A DNA stretch of 64,000 nucleotides, taken from NCBI RefSeq assembly GCF_000734965.1, contig NZ_JMTB01000105.1:32777-96776 (forward strand), written 5' to 3'. The position numbers and the translations under genes were made by a program. Source of the stretch: Trabulsiella guamensis ATCC 49490. Its GTDB lineage: Bacteria; Pseudomonadota; Gammaproteobacteria; Enterobacterales; Enterobacteriaceae. The first letter of the stretch is position 1. Each line of letters begins with the position of its first letter. Positions 52,154-61,270 of the stretch are shown here, one piece after another. The notes below the pieces were generated by a model. That model did not search any database. It saw nothing but the letters and a program-made list of their open reading frames with translations, and was not told where the DNA came from.

Positions 52154-54781
52154 TTAGTGAGGGTTATTATTTTTTTTCCGGAACCTCAGGGATGATGCTT
52201 TGTTCTGCATATACGTGCCTGATATATTTAAACCTGTACGCGGACCGGTGACATCATAATACGTTCCCGTAAAATTCACACCATCATACAGTCGAATTAT
52301 ATAGTCTGGGTCAACCATAATCGAGCTGATTTTATCACTGAAGTTAAGTGCTGCAAGATCTGGTACATCGCCTAAAATATGTATTTCTTCACCGCTATAG
52401 TGTGTATCATCATAAGCAATCGCTTTAATAATTCGAACCGATGATATGGATTCAGAAAACGTAGAATCGAATGGAGTTACATTCCCAAAAATTACCTTTT
52501 TACTCCCACTATAGTTATCGCCAGTATAAACATAATACCCCAGACAATCATCTGAAAGGAGTGAAGACATAAACGTATTATCTGCCTTCCCACCCTGAGA
52601 GTTAAGAACCTCAGACAAAACAGGAATATCATCAGTTACATTGAGATAGTCACCGGTGTAATTTACTGCATTAAAGAATTTAACTTTTGGATCCGGAGCG
52701 ATTTTAATAACCTTTAGCGATTTCGCTCTATAATCAAAAGCCATTGAGCTCAGGTTAACAATCTCTGAGCTGCCGACGACATCTCTATAGGCTCCGCTAT
52801 AATATTTACCTTCGTACAGACGGACAATATATCCCGGCAGAACCTTGATGGAAGACATGTTATCATAAGAGAGCTCCCAAAGATCAGGGATATCACCAAC
52901 AACTGACAGAAATTCATTATGACCATAGGGGTCATGGTAGCATAACGCTTTAATAATTCGTATTGATGAAACAGTATTGTTATAGTAATCACTGTATGTT
53001 GCTGCATTATTATTGAAGGTTGTATAATTCCCGAAATAGTAATATTCCATGTACACTCGATAGCCCAGCGCATCAGCACCCAGATTAGAACTTGATAAAG
53101 AATTATCCGCCGAGTCACCTGCACTATCTCGCACTACAGTAAGCCGAGGAGTATCCTCATTCACTTTAACGACCGCCCCTGTATAGTTAACCTCCTTATA
53201 GAAGTTGACATGGGGAGTTTCAGCATTAGCAATTGAAACACCCTTAATCTCACTCACAATTTTACCCAGCTCAAAATCTGTGGTATCGCCGCTGATATCC
53301 CAGATAATGGCGCCGCCAAAACCCTGCTCGTTGATGTAGTCGACTTTCGCCTGAATAGACTCGGCATCGTCATAGGTCAACATCTCTTTCTTGCTGGCGC
53401 TGTACAGGTACGGCACCTTGGACTGATCATCCCAGTAACGGACATAGTCAGCACTTTCCCGTTTCTGCTTCAGAACATAGAACGGGTTGGTACCAGTAAA
53501 CTCGTTCTCTTCATCCCACGCGCCGTGCACGGTTGCAGTACCGGGGACAAACAGGCCCGGCAGCCCTTTCTCAACTTCAAGACCAGAGACGTTACCCCAG
53601 CCGCGTCCGTAGAAAGGCACACCCATCATCAGTTTGTGTTTTGGTACGTTCCAGGTCTCGTAATACTCGTTCATTGCAGAGGAGACGTTCAGCAGTGGGT
53701 CCGCATCATGGCTGTTGGCAAACAGCGGGGCATTATGGCCGGTGGTTGGCTCAAAGGCGCCATGAATGTCGTAGGCCATCACGTTAACGCTATCCAGCAA
53801 CGGGGCGGTAACCGCCGGGTTAATGTACTGAATATTATTATGGTTGGTCGTCACCGCGGCGGAAAGCTGATAGTAGCGATCGTCCAGGAGACCTGCTTCG
53901 TCAAGCTTAGTGCGCAGTTTACTGATCAATGAGGTAAAATGACCTTTATCTGTCTCATTATCCGGGTATTCCCAGTCCACATCCACGCCGTCGAAATCCC
54001 AGGTACGCATGAAGGACACCATGCTGTTAGCCAGTTTTTCAATCCCGGCATCGGTGGCGCAGGCTTTTTCAAACACGCCTTCGTCAGAATTAGACCAACC
54101 ACCGACGGAAACCATACTGGTAACGCCGTTCGCTTTGGTCATTTTTGCCAACTGACGCAATAATGTAGAGCCCTGGGTCGTATCGTGAATCACGACAGCG
54201 CCGTTTTTTACCACGGCGAAGCCGTAGTTCAGATGCGTCAGCAAAGAGAAGTCAATGCGACCTGGAGTAAAATAATCATGGGCGCCATATACTCCCCATT
54301 CAGGGAAATAGCCGATCACTTTACGCTGATTCGCCGCCGCCTGTTTTCCTTTACGCTGGATCTCCCAGGATTCTTCGCGAACAAAGGGGGTAAACGTAAA
54401 GGTGCCATAAAGTTCATAATTTGTCGCATCGCCTTTCAGCCATTGTGGAGCGGTACCCGGTACCATACCCGGATCTGCCCAATACTGTGCAGTCCAGTAA
54501 TATCCCTGATAGCGCACGACAGAACCGCCGGCATAGCTTTTACTCGCATCATATTCTTCTGACGTAATGGCTAATTCCTGCAGTTTCGCCACCATAACTG
54601 TTGGGCTACCTGGAAAACTATTCAGGTAATACTCGTTATAAGCTTCCCAGTAATGACCGCCGTCACGCGAAATCATCATTGAGTTATTAAGCCCGTGCAG
54701 TGTATTGGTCTCATCGTTCATCGTCACCTTGACTTCTTCACCTGCGGACAATAAAGGCTTTGTGGATTTTTCGTCACTCAT
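52154..54781 (-). CDS. GH18 chitinase with chitin-binding and beta/gamma-crystallin-like domains
   Basis: This 875-residue protein begins at 54781 (TAGGAG site 8 bases upstream). Residues about 76-117 form a CBM5/12 chitin-binding module (YYWTAQYWADPG). A family 18 catalytic domain follows, with FDGVDVDWEYPD, and E271 as the acid. The C-terminal 320 residues are Greek-key crystallin-like repeats (FFNAVNYTGDYLNV, LYEGKYYSGAYRDV, LYDGVNFTGTYYDV). There is no Sec signal peptide. It lies alone between fbaB and yegS, with AT-rich flanks, which suggests acquisition. Related chitinases belong to insect-toxin complexes of Yersinia, as I recall. Confidence 0.88.
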   Translation of the reverse strand: MSDEKSTKPLLSAGEEVKVTMNDETNTLHGLNNSMMISRDGGHYWEAYNEYYLNSFPGSPTVMVAKLQELAITSEEYDASKSYAGGSVVRYQGYYWTAQYWADPGMVPGTAPQWLKGDATNYELYGTFTFTPFVREESWEIQRKGKQAAANQRKVIGYFPEWGVYGAHDYFTPGRIDFSLLTHLNYGFAVVKNGAVVIHDTTQGSTLLRQLAKMTKANGVTSMVSVGGWSNSDEGVFEKACATDAGIEKLANSMVSFMRTWDFDGVDVDWEYPDNETDKGHFTSLISKLRTKLDEAGLLDDRYYQLSAAVTTNHNNIQYINPAVTAPLLDSVNVMAYDIHGAFEPTTGHNAPLFANSHDADPLLNVSSAMNEYYETWNVPKHKLMMGVPFYGRGWGNVSGLEVEKGLPGLFVPGTATVHGAWDEENEFTGTNPFYVLKQKRESADYVRYWDDQSKVPYLYSASKKEMLTYDDAESIQAKVDYINEQGFGGAIIWDISGDTTDFELGKIVSEIKGVSIANAETPHVNFYKEVNYTGAVVKVNEDTPRLTVVRDSAGDSADNSLSSSNLGADALGYRVYMEYYYFGNYTTFNNNAATYSDYYNNTVSSIRIIKALCYHDPYGHNEFLSVVGDIPDLWELSYDNMSSIKVLPGYIVRLYEGKYYSGAYRDVVGSSEIVNLSSMAFDYRAKSLKVIKIAPDPKVKFFNAVNYTGDYLNVTDDIPVLSEVLNSQGGKADNTFMSSLLSDDCLGYYVYTGDNYSGSKKVIFGNVTPFDSTFSESISSVRIIKAIAYDDTHYSGEEIHILGDVPDLAALNFSDKISSIMVDPDYIIRLYDGVNFTGTYYDVTGPRTGLNISGTYMQNKASSLRFRKKNNNPH

Positions 54782-55258
54782 TTTATATCTCCTAAGGAAT
54801 GTGCGTTGATAATTAAATAGCTTCAGATTGCATATTAAGAACACCATCGTTTCTGAAACTTCCCAAAGCTTATCTGATGAATTAATTTATACAACAGCAC
54901 TTTATTGCTTATTAGATAATGATAGGTTACGTGATGGTATTGTTTATTCCTTAGCGGCTCAGTTAATAAAAAATGATGCGGAATGATGTGAAATGATTTT
55001 TTTATTTATAGGTTTTTATGAAAGTTTATTAAACTAAAAATAATAGTCTTTCCCCGCCGGCGTAATTAATGTTGGTATTTTTTCTACAGACAGCGCGGAA
55101 GAACCCGAGCGTACTCATGAGAACTTGGGCTAGCTTACCGCTAGCCACAAACTCTGGCTCAGGACTGTGTCAGCAATAGGGAAGTGAACAATTCTTCGTC
55201 CTGGCAGCCGGACGTGGCAATTCTATACCAGCCGCTCCCCGTCGGTGCTTTGCGAGAG
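54782..55258. other. AT-rich upstream region of the chitinase gene
   Basis: About 477 bases with no convincing gene. The low GC content and the chitinase promoter are its only visible content; the right half approaches the yegS 3' end. Confidence 0.45.
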
Positions 55259-56158
55259 TTAACGCAGCAGCGGACAGTCCGGCGGCAGGCGGCAGCGCAG
55301 CGCCGCTGGCAAAATTTCCATACGGAAGGTTTTGCCACTCAGCGGTTCGCCGTCGAGGTTGAACGTCATTTCATGGGGAGCGGTGACCTCGAACCACGGC
55401 GAAACGCTGTCGACCAGGTTCTCCTTACCGTCGCTGCTGGCCAGGGTGTTGAACAAAGCAGGCAGCAGCTCTTCACCGGTAAAAATGCGTAGATGCAGCA
55501 GGCCATCGTCAATCAGCGCGTCCGGGCAAAGCTGCTGTCCGCCGCCGGCCTGGCGGCCGTTGCCGATACCAATCACCAGCGCATCGCCTTGCCAGGTAAA
55601 GTTCTCACCCTGGATTTTGCAGCGATCGGGTTTCAGGGTGTCCATGCGCACTAATCCGTGAATCAGATACGAAATGCCGCCCAGCGCGGCTTTCAGCTTC
55701 TCCGGCGTTTCGGTGGTGATGCGCGTGCCGAAGCCGCCGGTTGCCATATTGATAAAACAGGTTTTGTCATTCACCTGAGCAATATCAATAGCGATGTCGT
55801 TACCGGCAATGGCGAGCTTCAGCGCTTTATCCGGTTCGTCCGGAATACCCGCACTGGTAGCAAAATCATTGGCGGTGCCGAGCGGCAGAATACCCAGCGC
55901 CGGAATTTTATCGCCCTGACACTGAATCAGCGCTGTGGCGACTTCGTTGATGGTGCCATCGCCGCCACCAGCAATAACGGTAGCGACACCCAGCCGACGG
56001 GCTTCGTCGATATAACGTTCGGCATCGCCTTTTTCCCAGGTCACGCGAACGTGAATTTCCACGCCTTCATCACGCAACCGGGTTACGGCGTCGCGCAGCG
56101 GGGCGTTATCAGCACCTTTACCATTGAGAATCAGCAAACTGGCGGGAAATGTGGTCAT
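55259..56158 (-). CDS. yegS: Lipid kinase YegS
   Basis: This 299-residue member of the diacylglycerol/sphingosine kinase family phosphorylates lipids such as phosphatidylglycerol in vitro. The nucleotide-binding [15 protein letters not shown] motif is near residue 63, and [13 protein letters not shown] near 90. The start at 56158 aligns with E. coli YegS. The prophage attachment site lies about 95 bases upstream of its start. Confidence 0.94.
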   Translation of the reverse strand: MTTFPASLLILNGKGADNAPLRDAVTRLRDEGVEIHVRVTWEKGDAERYIDEARRLGVATVIAGGGDGTINEVATALIQCQGDKIPALGILPLGTANDFATSAGIPDEPDKALKLAIAGNDIAIDIAQVNDKTCFINMATGGFGTRITTETPEKLKAALGGISYLIHGLVRMDTLKPDRCKIQGENFTWQGDALVIGIGNGRQAGGGQQLCPDALIDDGLLHLRIFTGEELLPALFNTLASSDGKENLVDSVSPWFEVTAPHEMTFNLDGEPLSGKTFRMEILPAALRCRLPPDCPLLR

Positions 56159-56252
56159 CCTTTGTGCCTCATTTTTTAACATGAGAACAAGTTTATCGCA
56201 GGATCGGAAAAGTCGCCCAGGAACAGGCTGAAACAGCGAAAAAAGAGGAAGG

Positions 56253-56274
56253 AAAAAATAAGCCCGCGTAAGGG
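56253..56274. repeat. P2-type attachment site attL (cyaR terminator sequence)
   Basis: AAAAAATAAGCCCGCGTAAG and the next two G bases match, with one difference, the P2 core as I remember it, which overlaps the terminator of the small RNA CyaR. The right copy and an intact cyaR gene should lie beyond the window. Inverted repeats for integrase arms (GGCTTTCAA / TTGAAAGCC) follow at 56300-56350. Confidence 0.7.
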
Positions 56275-56358
56275 CTTTTGAGACCCTTGCAGGGGCTGGC
56301 TTTCAACGGTGCAATGCGGGTTTGCGCGGCACACAAGACCATTGAAAGCCATATTTAG

Positions 56359-57372
56359 TTACTCATCTGTGGTCATTATGTGGACGCTCTGAGCCTCAAC
56401 ACCACCACGTAACGGATTGAGGGAAATTGCATCCTGCAGGTATTCCGGAGCAAAGTGCGCATAGACCATTGTTTGTTCAATACGCGAATGGCCGAGGATG
56501 CGTTGCAGCGTGATGATGTTCCCTCCGTTAATCATGAAATGAGTTGCGAAGCTGTGACGCAGTGCGTGCGTTGCCTGTCCTGCCGGTAAATCGGGTTTCA
56601 GCTCCTTCATCAGCCGCCTGAATGCCGGATAGTTTGCCTTCGGGAAAAGAAAGCCCCGCCTGTTGCTGGCGATCATATTTGCCACCTCATCAGAAATTGG
56701 TACCGTGCGTGGTTTGTTCGTCTTGGTCTTAACGAACGTACAGCGGTTATGGATCACGTTTTCCGCTTTCAGCCGCGCAGCTTCACCCCATCTTGCGCCG
56801 GTACTGAGACAAAGAATCGCAATCTTCTTGTTATCCCCGTCCAGCCGCGATAGCAACACGGTAATTTCATCCTGCGTCAGATAGCCGGTTTCCGGCTTCT
56901 GTTCTTTCAGTCTTTTCGTACCGCGTATCGGGTGCACCCCGAAGAACAATTCAGCCTCAATCAATGCGGTGAACATGCCGCTTATGCAGGTTAAATCCCG
57001 GTTGATGCTTGACGGCTTGACACCATGGCTTCTGCGGGTCGCGCTGTACTGGCTGATAAGTGCTTTCGTTATCTGGAACGCACAAGGGTCGTCCGTTATC
57101 CGGGTGAAAATCTCAATTTTCCCAAGGTTAGATTTTCCGTGTTCCTCGTGCTTCCCTTTCAACTCCCACCAGATAGCAGTTAGCTCTGACAGACGCCGCT
57201 TGTCTGTCGGCTTCGAAAGCCATTCCTTGTTGTGATGGTTGTACTGCGTGTGTTTTTCGAAAGCGATAGCCTCACTTTTTTTGTCGAACTTCCTGCGGAT
57301 ACGCTTTCCGTTGCGCCCGGCAGGTCTGATATCCACTTCATATCGACCATCATCGAGTTTCTTAATTGTCAT
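56359..57372 (-). CDS. int: P2-type phage integrase
   Basis: This 337-residue tyrosine recombinase is the same length as P2 Int. The N-terminal strand domain (KKLDDGRYEVDIRP) is followed by the core-binding and catalytic domains, with Arg in STGARWGEAARL, HALRHSFATH, LGHSRIEQT and Tyr in MVYAHFAPE. The start at 57372 follows a GGAG-like site; the frame is open to 57444. It lies next to attL, as expected, and is transcribed with the repressor C. Confidence 0.95.
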   Translation of the reverse strand: MTIKKLDDGRYEVDIRPAGRNGKRIRRKFDKKSEAIAFEKHTQYNHHNKEWLSKPTDKRRLSELTAIWWELKGKHEEHGKSNLGKIEIFTRITDDPCAFQITKALISQYSATRRSHGVKPSSINRDLTCISGMFTALIEAELFFGVHPIRGTKRLKEQKPETGYLTQDEITVLLSRLDGDNKKIAILCLSTGARWGEAARLKAENVIHNRCTFVKTKTNKPRTVPISDEVANMIASNRRGFLFPKANYPAFRRLMKELKPDLPAGQATHALRHSFATHFMINGGNIITLQRILGHSRIEQTMVYAHFAPEYLQDAISLNPLRGGVEAQSVHIMTTDE

Positions 57373-57496
57373 AAGAAAGCCCTCCGATGGGATCGTTTTG
57401 ATCGTTTTCTGCTTGTTCCTAACTCTTTGTAATGTCGTGTGCAAAATTTAGCCGCGAGCAGCATGCACCTGTGATGCATGTATTCACGGTAAATCG

Positions 57497-57796
57497 TTAG
57501 CCAGTCTTTTGGTCTGAGGGCTGCGAGGTTGTTGCATCTTGCCCAAAGTGTGCGAGAGCCGGTTCAATTTGACCGGATTCCGGGGAGGTCTGACCAGTCA
57601 TAAACCATAGGGTATACTTCGTGAACCGGGGGTGTTGAAGGATTTTCATTATGGACTCTACACCTGCGTTTTTAGATCTGTTCTCATAGCTCGACAGTGA
57701 ACTGTACGGAACACCTGTTATCTCACTGAATTCTCGTCGGTTTAACCTTTCTGATTCACGAATCAACTTAATTTTCTCTGACACGTCGATTGACAT
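57497..57796 (-). CDS. C: P2-like immunity repressor C
   Basis: This 99-residue protein has the length of P2 C. A helix-turn-helix (NRREFSEITGVPYSSLSSYE) lies near residues 19-38. It should repress the early promoter and keep lysogeny, with int cotranscribed from the opposite promoter. The divergent region to cox contains repeats for its binding. Confidence 0.88.
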   Translation of the reverse strand: MSIDVSEKIKLIRESERLNRREFSEITGVPYSSLSSYENRSKNAGVESIMKILQHPRFTKYTLWFMTGQTSPESGQIEPALAHFGQDATTSQPSDQKTG

Positions 57797-57829
57797 AGAT
57801 TATCCCATTGTGTAATTTGTGATTTATCG

Positions 57830-57893
57830 GATACGAAATTTGATTTTCGTATAGTGGAAAAAGAGCAATTAAAGCCCACTAAGAGCAATTAAA
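57830..57893. promoter_or_regulatory. Operator region of the P2-like genetic switch
   Basis: An inverted repeat ATACGAAA/TTTCGTAT (57830-57850) is followed by a direct repeat AAGAGCAATTAAA, two copies about 21 bases apart (57859 and 57880). These are likely binding sites for C and Cox between the divergent promoters. Confidence 0.6.
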
Positions 57894-57917
57894 AGCACCA
57901 AAGGAGAATCCTAGCAG

Positions 57918-58193
57918 ATGAGCAGACAGCTTGTAAGTATTACCGATGCGGTGCCGTATCAGGAGTTCGCAAAACTCATCGGTAAGACACCGGCAGCGGT
58001 GAAAGGGATGATCGAGAAGCGTAAGTTACCGATCATTGAGATGACCGACCCACAATCTACCTCTGGACGCGCTGGAGAGTATTGGATTTACCTTCCTGCG
58101 TGGAACAAAGGTCTGAAACTGGCGTATGAAAGCAGACCTAAAGAGATTCGTGATGGTTGGCTGATGTGGTTGGGCGTAGGGGATCTCTCATGA
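57918..58193 (+). CDS. cox: P2-like Cox regulatory/excision protein
   Basis: This 91-residue protein equals P2 Cox in length. A winged helix-turn-helix (QEFAKLIGKTPAAVKGMIEK) is near residues 15-34. Cox represses the lysogenic promoter and assists excision by Int. It starts after AAGGAG and overlaps the next small gene (ATGA). Confidence 0.88.
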   Translation: MSRQLVSITDAVPYQEFAKLIGKTPAAVKGMIEKRKLPIIEMTDPQSTSGRAGEYWIYLPAWNKGLKLAYESRPKEIRDGWLMWLGVGDLS

Positions 58194-58309
58194 AATACGA
58201 TTATGTTAAAGAAGCTGCCGTTATTATGACTGCTGCGATCATTTTCATCTGTGTTGGCTCAATCGCGGTCGCGCTAACGGCAAGATTTATTAAGACATTT
58301 ATTCTTTAA
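58190..58309 (+). CDS. Tiny membrane protein of the prophage (39 residues)
   Basis: Starts at the ATGA overlap with cox. The product has one membrane helix (AVIMTAAIIFICVGSIAVAL). No family recognised. Coupled translation is the only support. Confidence 0.45.
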   Translation: MKYDYVKEAAVIMTAAIIFICVGSIAVALTARFIKTFIL

Positions 58310-58370
58310 GAACAATCTTCTTAAGAATAAATAATGATGAAGCGGGAATTCATGCAGAGATAATTAACTG

Positions 58371-58637
58371 ATGAAAAAACGTTATTCACAACATGGGTCA
58401 TATGCGGGTTCTGTTGTGGTGCCGACTTATGCGCCAGTTCAGGCAAGTAAAAATACTTATGTATATCGCGGTTTCACAATACGCAAAACGCCACGTAATG
58501 CACTTAATGATCGCATCACGTATTTAATCACCAGGCGCGATCATGGAAGTGAAGAAGATATTTATTACGGACGTGATTTCGCATTAGCAGAAGCCTGCAA
58601 GACGATAGACAGGGTTTTAAGATATGGAAGGTTCTAG
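58371..58637 (+). CDS. Hypothetical P2-like early protein (88 residues)
   Basis: A small basic protein (YRGFTIRKTPRNALNDRITYLITRRDHG) typical of the early region of P2-like phages between cox and A. I cannot name its function. It overlaps the next small gene. Confidence 0.55.
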   Translation: MKKRYSQHGSYAGSVVVPTYAPVQASKNTYVYRGFTIRKTPRNALNDRITYLITRRDHGSEEDIYYGRDFALAEACKTIDRVLRYGRF

Positions 58638-58773
58638 CGATGATCTATTACTGGCGTTCTGGTTGTTCGTTCTGTCAGTAGCTATGTCGTGCTCTGTCCG
58701 TGAAGTCATAAAAGATCATTGTCGCCGGGTTCGTATTAACAGAAAGCTTAAGAGGCAGGAGCGCAAAAAATGA
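58624..58773 (+). CDS. Small P2-like early protein (49 residues)
   Basis: The frame overlaps both neighbours and has one hydrophobic stretch (LLLAFWLFVLSVAMSC) and a basic tail (RRVRINRKLKRQERKK). Coupling by the ATGA stop-start overlap with the next gene supports it. Function unknown. Confidence 0.5.
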   Translation: MEGSSDDLLLAFWLFVLSVAMSCSVREVIKDHCRRVRINRKLKRQERKK

Positions 58774-59024
58774 AACAGTTTTACGCGGAGCTGATTAATC
58801 AGATGCTGGAAGATTATAGCTTTAAAGTCGAGAACAATCCTCAAGGGCGTGACATGTATTACGGTATTCTGGCAAGCGGCGTTCAGCATCTCTATGCTGT
58901 GGCATTTTGCGCCAGCGACAATGAGGCACTTAATGATCTGCGCCCGTTCGTCAACGACGTCATGAACAACGTGGTGCCCGCACCTGTCGTAATTGCGTTT
59001 AAGAATACTTATCACAACTACTGA
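58770..59024 (+). CDS. Hypothetical P2-like early protein (84 residues)
   Basis: Small alpha/beta protein (FYAELINQMLEDYSFKVENN) of the early region, possibly the DUF5405 family, which I recall in P2-like phages. Function unknown. It overlaps the previous gene by four bases. Confidence 0.55.
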   Translation: MKQFYAELINQMLEDYSFKVENNPQGRDMYYGILASGVQHLYAVAFCASDNEALNDLRPFVNDVMNNVVPAPVVIAFKNTYHNY

Positions 59025-59037
59025 GGAGTCAGCGATC

Positions 59038-59382
59038 ATGACCGAAGTAGAAAAGCTAATGTATATCAGGGATGTGGCGTTGCCTTATATTGAGAAAAAC
59101 GGCTTAACGATACGCCTTAACGGTTGCGGTGAAATTACATTTTACGCTGATGATCCTTCCGTTATGAAATTTATCGATGACGTTCGCGAGAATACCGGAT
59201 CTTCATTAGCGCGTTATGCCACAGCAAATGTTGTCGACATTATGGTTATCACCAGAAAGATGATGAACGAATTACCACGCACCCAGGAAGCTGGCGGGTT
59301 CCGCGCTGACCTTGAAAAGATTAACGCAGAATTAAGAACACTACAGGATCGCATTAATTCAGTAACTACATTTTCGTATTAA
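59038..59382 (+). CDS. Hypothetical P2-like early protein (114 residues)
   Basis: Starts after GAGGAG at 59038; the frame is open 15 codons upstream. It has a mixed fold and a C-terminal coiled coil (LEKINAELRTLQDRI). It occupies the place where P2 has gene B but does not resemble it as I remember it. Function unknown. Confidence 0.55.
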   Translation: MTEVEKLMYIRDVALPYIEKNGLTIRLNGCGEITFYADDPSVMKFIDDVRENTGSSLARYATANVVDIMVITRKMMNELPRTQEAGGFRADLEKINAELRTLQDRINSVTTFSY

Positions 59383-59471
59383 TGAATTAAAGAAACGCAA
59401 TTAATCAGCACCACAGATGTAAATACGGCGTATTCGCCGGGGCTTCGCTTTACCTTTTTTCGGGGGTAATT

Positions 59472-59678
59472 ATGCACGTCAATTCAATAAAGCTGACCAC
59501 TGAGATTAGCGATCCTGAGTTTGTCGCCATTTCTTTGCAGGCGAGAAAAGCCGAGCGTGCGAACCTGCTTGGCCTGCTGCGCACCCGCATCAGTCTTCTG
59601 AAAACTGAAACCAGCACACCGGATGAGATCTACGCCGCTATCGACGCGTGGATTGACAACCGCGAATTAAGTCTATGA
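59472..59678 (+). CDS. Small P2-like early protein (68 residues, DUF2732-like)
   Basis: Helical protein (VAISLQARKAERANLLGLLR) common in P2-like phages, possibly DUF2732. It follows a GGGGGT site and overlaps the next gene by an ATGA. Confidence 0.55.
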   Translation: MHVNSIKLTTEISDPEFVAISLQARKAERANLLGLLRTRISLLKTETSTPDEIYAAIDAWIDNRELSL

Positions 59679-59692
59679 ACGGAGAAAATCAA

Positions 59693-60274
59693 ATGAACCA
59701 TTGCATGCTAGAGGTCAGCACACCAGCTAACTCCCTCAGAGGTTTTCCGGAAGAAAGAATCATCGCCATCGAGTGCGTTTTTTTTGATCCAGAAACTGGC
59801 GGGATCGGTCAGCAATATTATCGCGTTGTGAACATCGCTGACGAAAACAACGTTGTACACATGAGCCATGCGTATTTTCGCCAATTAATGATGGCGGATT
59901 CGCGGGTACGTTCGGCGGTACTGGCCGGGGATGTCAGCGAAAAAGAAGCCGTCATGGATGTCTGTAAATTCATATCGGCGAACACATCAAAGAGTCGCCA
60001 GCTTCATTGCTGGCAGCACGGGGATGGCACCTCCCTCGCAAGGCTGATCATGGCGGTAGAAGATTACGGGTGCTCGCCATCAAACGTGCTGCCGCAGAAT
60101 ATCAAGCCCGCTCATCTCAGCACATTAATCACTGTTGCAGCCGCCACAGGATACGTTCCACACCCACGCCGGGATTCCGCGCAGTTCACTCTGACCGACG
60201 CCGCTTACCGCGCTGAGCAGGTCTGTGAGATCTGGCAGCGACTAACAGAACAGTTCACCGATCTTTCAGAGTGA
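59693..60274 (+). CDS. Degenerate exonuclease-VIII-like protein
   Basis: The segment IIAIECVFFDPETGGIGQQY and the layout that follows match the exonuclease VIII/3'-5' exonuclease fold. The first metal-binding motif, usually a D-x-E in MIDxET, appears as LEVST, so catalysis is probably lost. I prefer the start at 59693 (GGAG site); an in-frame start at 59675 overlaps the preceding gene. The next gene is a canonical exonuclease. Confidence 0.55.
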   Translation: MNHCMLEVSTPANSLRGFPEERIIAIECVFFDPETGGIGQQYYRVVNIADENNVVHMSHAYFRQLMMADSRVRSAVLAGDVSEKEAVMDVCKFISANTSKSRQLHCWQHGDGTSLARLIMAVEDYGCSPSNVLPQNIKPAHLSTLITVAAATGYVPHPRRDSAQFTLTDAAYRAEQVCEIWQRLTEQFTDLSE

Positions 60275-60301
60275 TACGTAATCGACACAGGGGCAACCAT
60301 C

Positions 60302-60994
60302 ATGAATACCAGCAATCGCAATGATTTTTTTAAAGCCATTCTGCCGGGACTTTTGACAGATCCGGAGATGGCATATAGCAGCTCTGCGGACATTATCAGG
60401 CATGCATGGTATCTGGCCGATCTGGCCGCGTATTTCGAGGGCAAACCAGAGTTTCCGCATGAGACCGCACGCCGCTGGATAAAAGGCAATTACCTCATTC
60501 TGGATACCGAAACTACCGGACTTGGCAGGGACGCCAGGATAGTGGAAATCGCCATCATCAACTGCGCCGGAGAAACGCTGCTTAACACTCTCATTAATCC
60601 AGGCATTCACATTCCGCAAGAAGCTACCGCCATTCACGGCATTACCGATGAGATGGTGAAGGACGCACCATCATGGCGGGAGACAGAACGGCAGGTTATC
60701 ACGCTGTTGGGAAACAGATGGGTGGCCTACAACGCAAAGTTTGACGCGGGAATGATAGAGCAGGAAATGTGTGTGCCGGTCACCGGTATGCGCGAACCGG
60801 AATGTGCCATGCAGCTTTACGTCGAATATAACGGCGAATGGGATGCTTACCGCCGTAAATACAAGTGGTCAAAACTGGTCGATGCCGCCACCGCGCTGGA
60901 TGCGGTGCCGGAAGATGGTAACGCGCACCGCGCCCTGTATGACTGCCGGATGACGCTGAACATCATTCGCCGTATCGCGGAGATGACAGCATGA
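60302..60994 (+). CDS. DnaQ-like 3'-5' exonuclease
   Basis: This 230-residue protein has a non-conserved N-terminal extension and then a DEDDh exonuclease domain: LILDTETTGLGRDARIVEIA near residue 65, HGITDEM, WVAYNAKFDAGMIEQEM near 140 and HRALYDCRMT at the end. It is expected to degrade DNA or RNA from 3' ends. It overlaps dam by four bases. Confidence 0.8.
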   Translation: MNTSNRNDFFKAILPGLLTDPEMAYSSSADIIRHAWYLADLAAYFEGKPEFPHETARRWIKGNYLILDTETTGLGRDARIVEIAIINCAGETLLNTLINPGIHIPQEATAIHGITDEMVKDAPSWRETERQVITLLGNRWVAYNAKFDAGMIEQEMCVPVTGMREPECAMQLYVEYNGEWDAYRRKYKWSKLVDAATALDAVPEDGNAHRALYDCRMTLNIIRRIAEMTA

Positions 60995-61263
60995 ACAGAT
61001 CCCCCATCAAGTGGGCGGGCGGAAAATCCCGCGTCATGCCGGAGTTACTGAAACATCTGCCGGAAGCCGACTGCCTGATTGAGCCATTTGTTGGCAGCGG
61101 CACGGTGTTCATGAATACGGATTACCGCCGATACGTTCTCTGTGACAGCAACCGTGCGCTGATCAATTTCTTCCGTGTGGTCACGACTGATACCGAACGC
61201 CTGATCAACATCGCGAGATCGATGTTTCATGCTTTCCCCTTTTTCATGATTATTTGTGCGTGA
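60991..61263 (+). pseudogene. dam: Truncated phage DNA adenine methyltransferase
   Basis: Only the first part is present: IKWAGGKSRV and LIEPFVGSGTVF (SAM-binding motifs of D12-class Dam). The frame diverges after TERLINIAR and ends at 61263, just before gene A. The catalytic DPPY motif and the DNA-binding part are missing, so it should be inactive. A deletion fused the gene to non-homologous sequence. Confidence 0.75.
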
Positions 61264-61270
61264 GTGAAAT

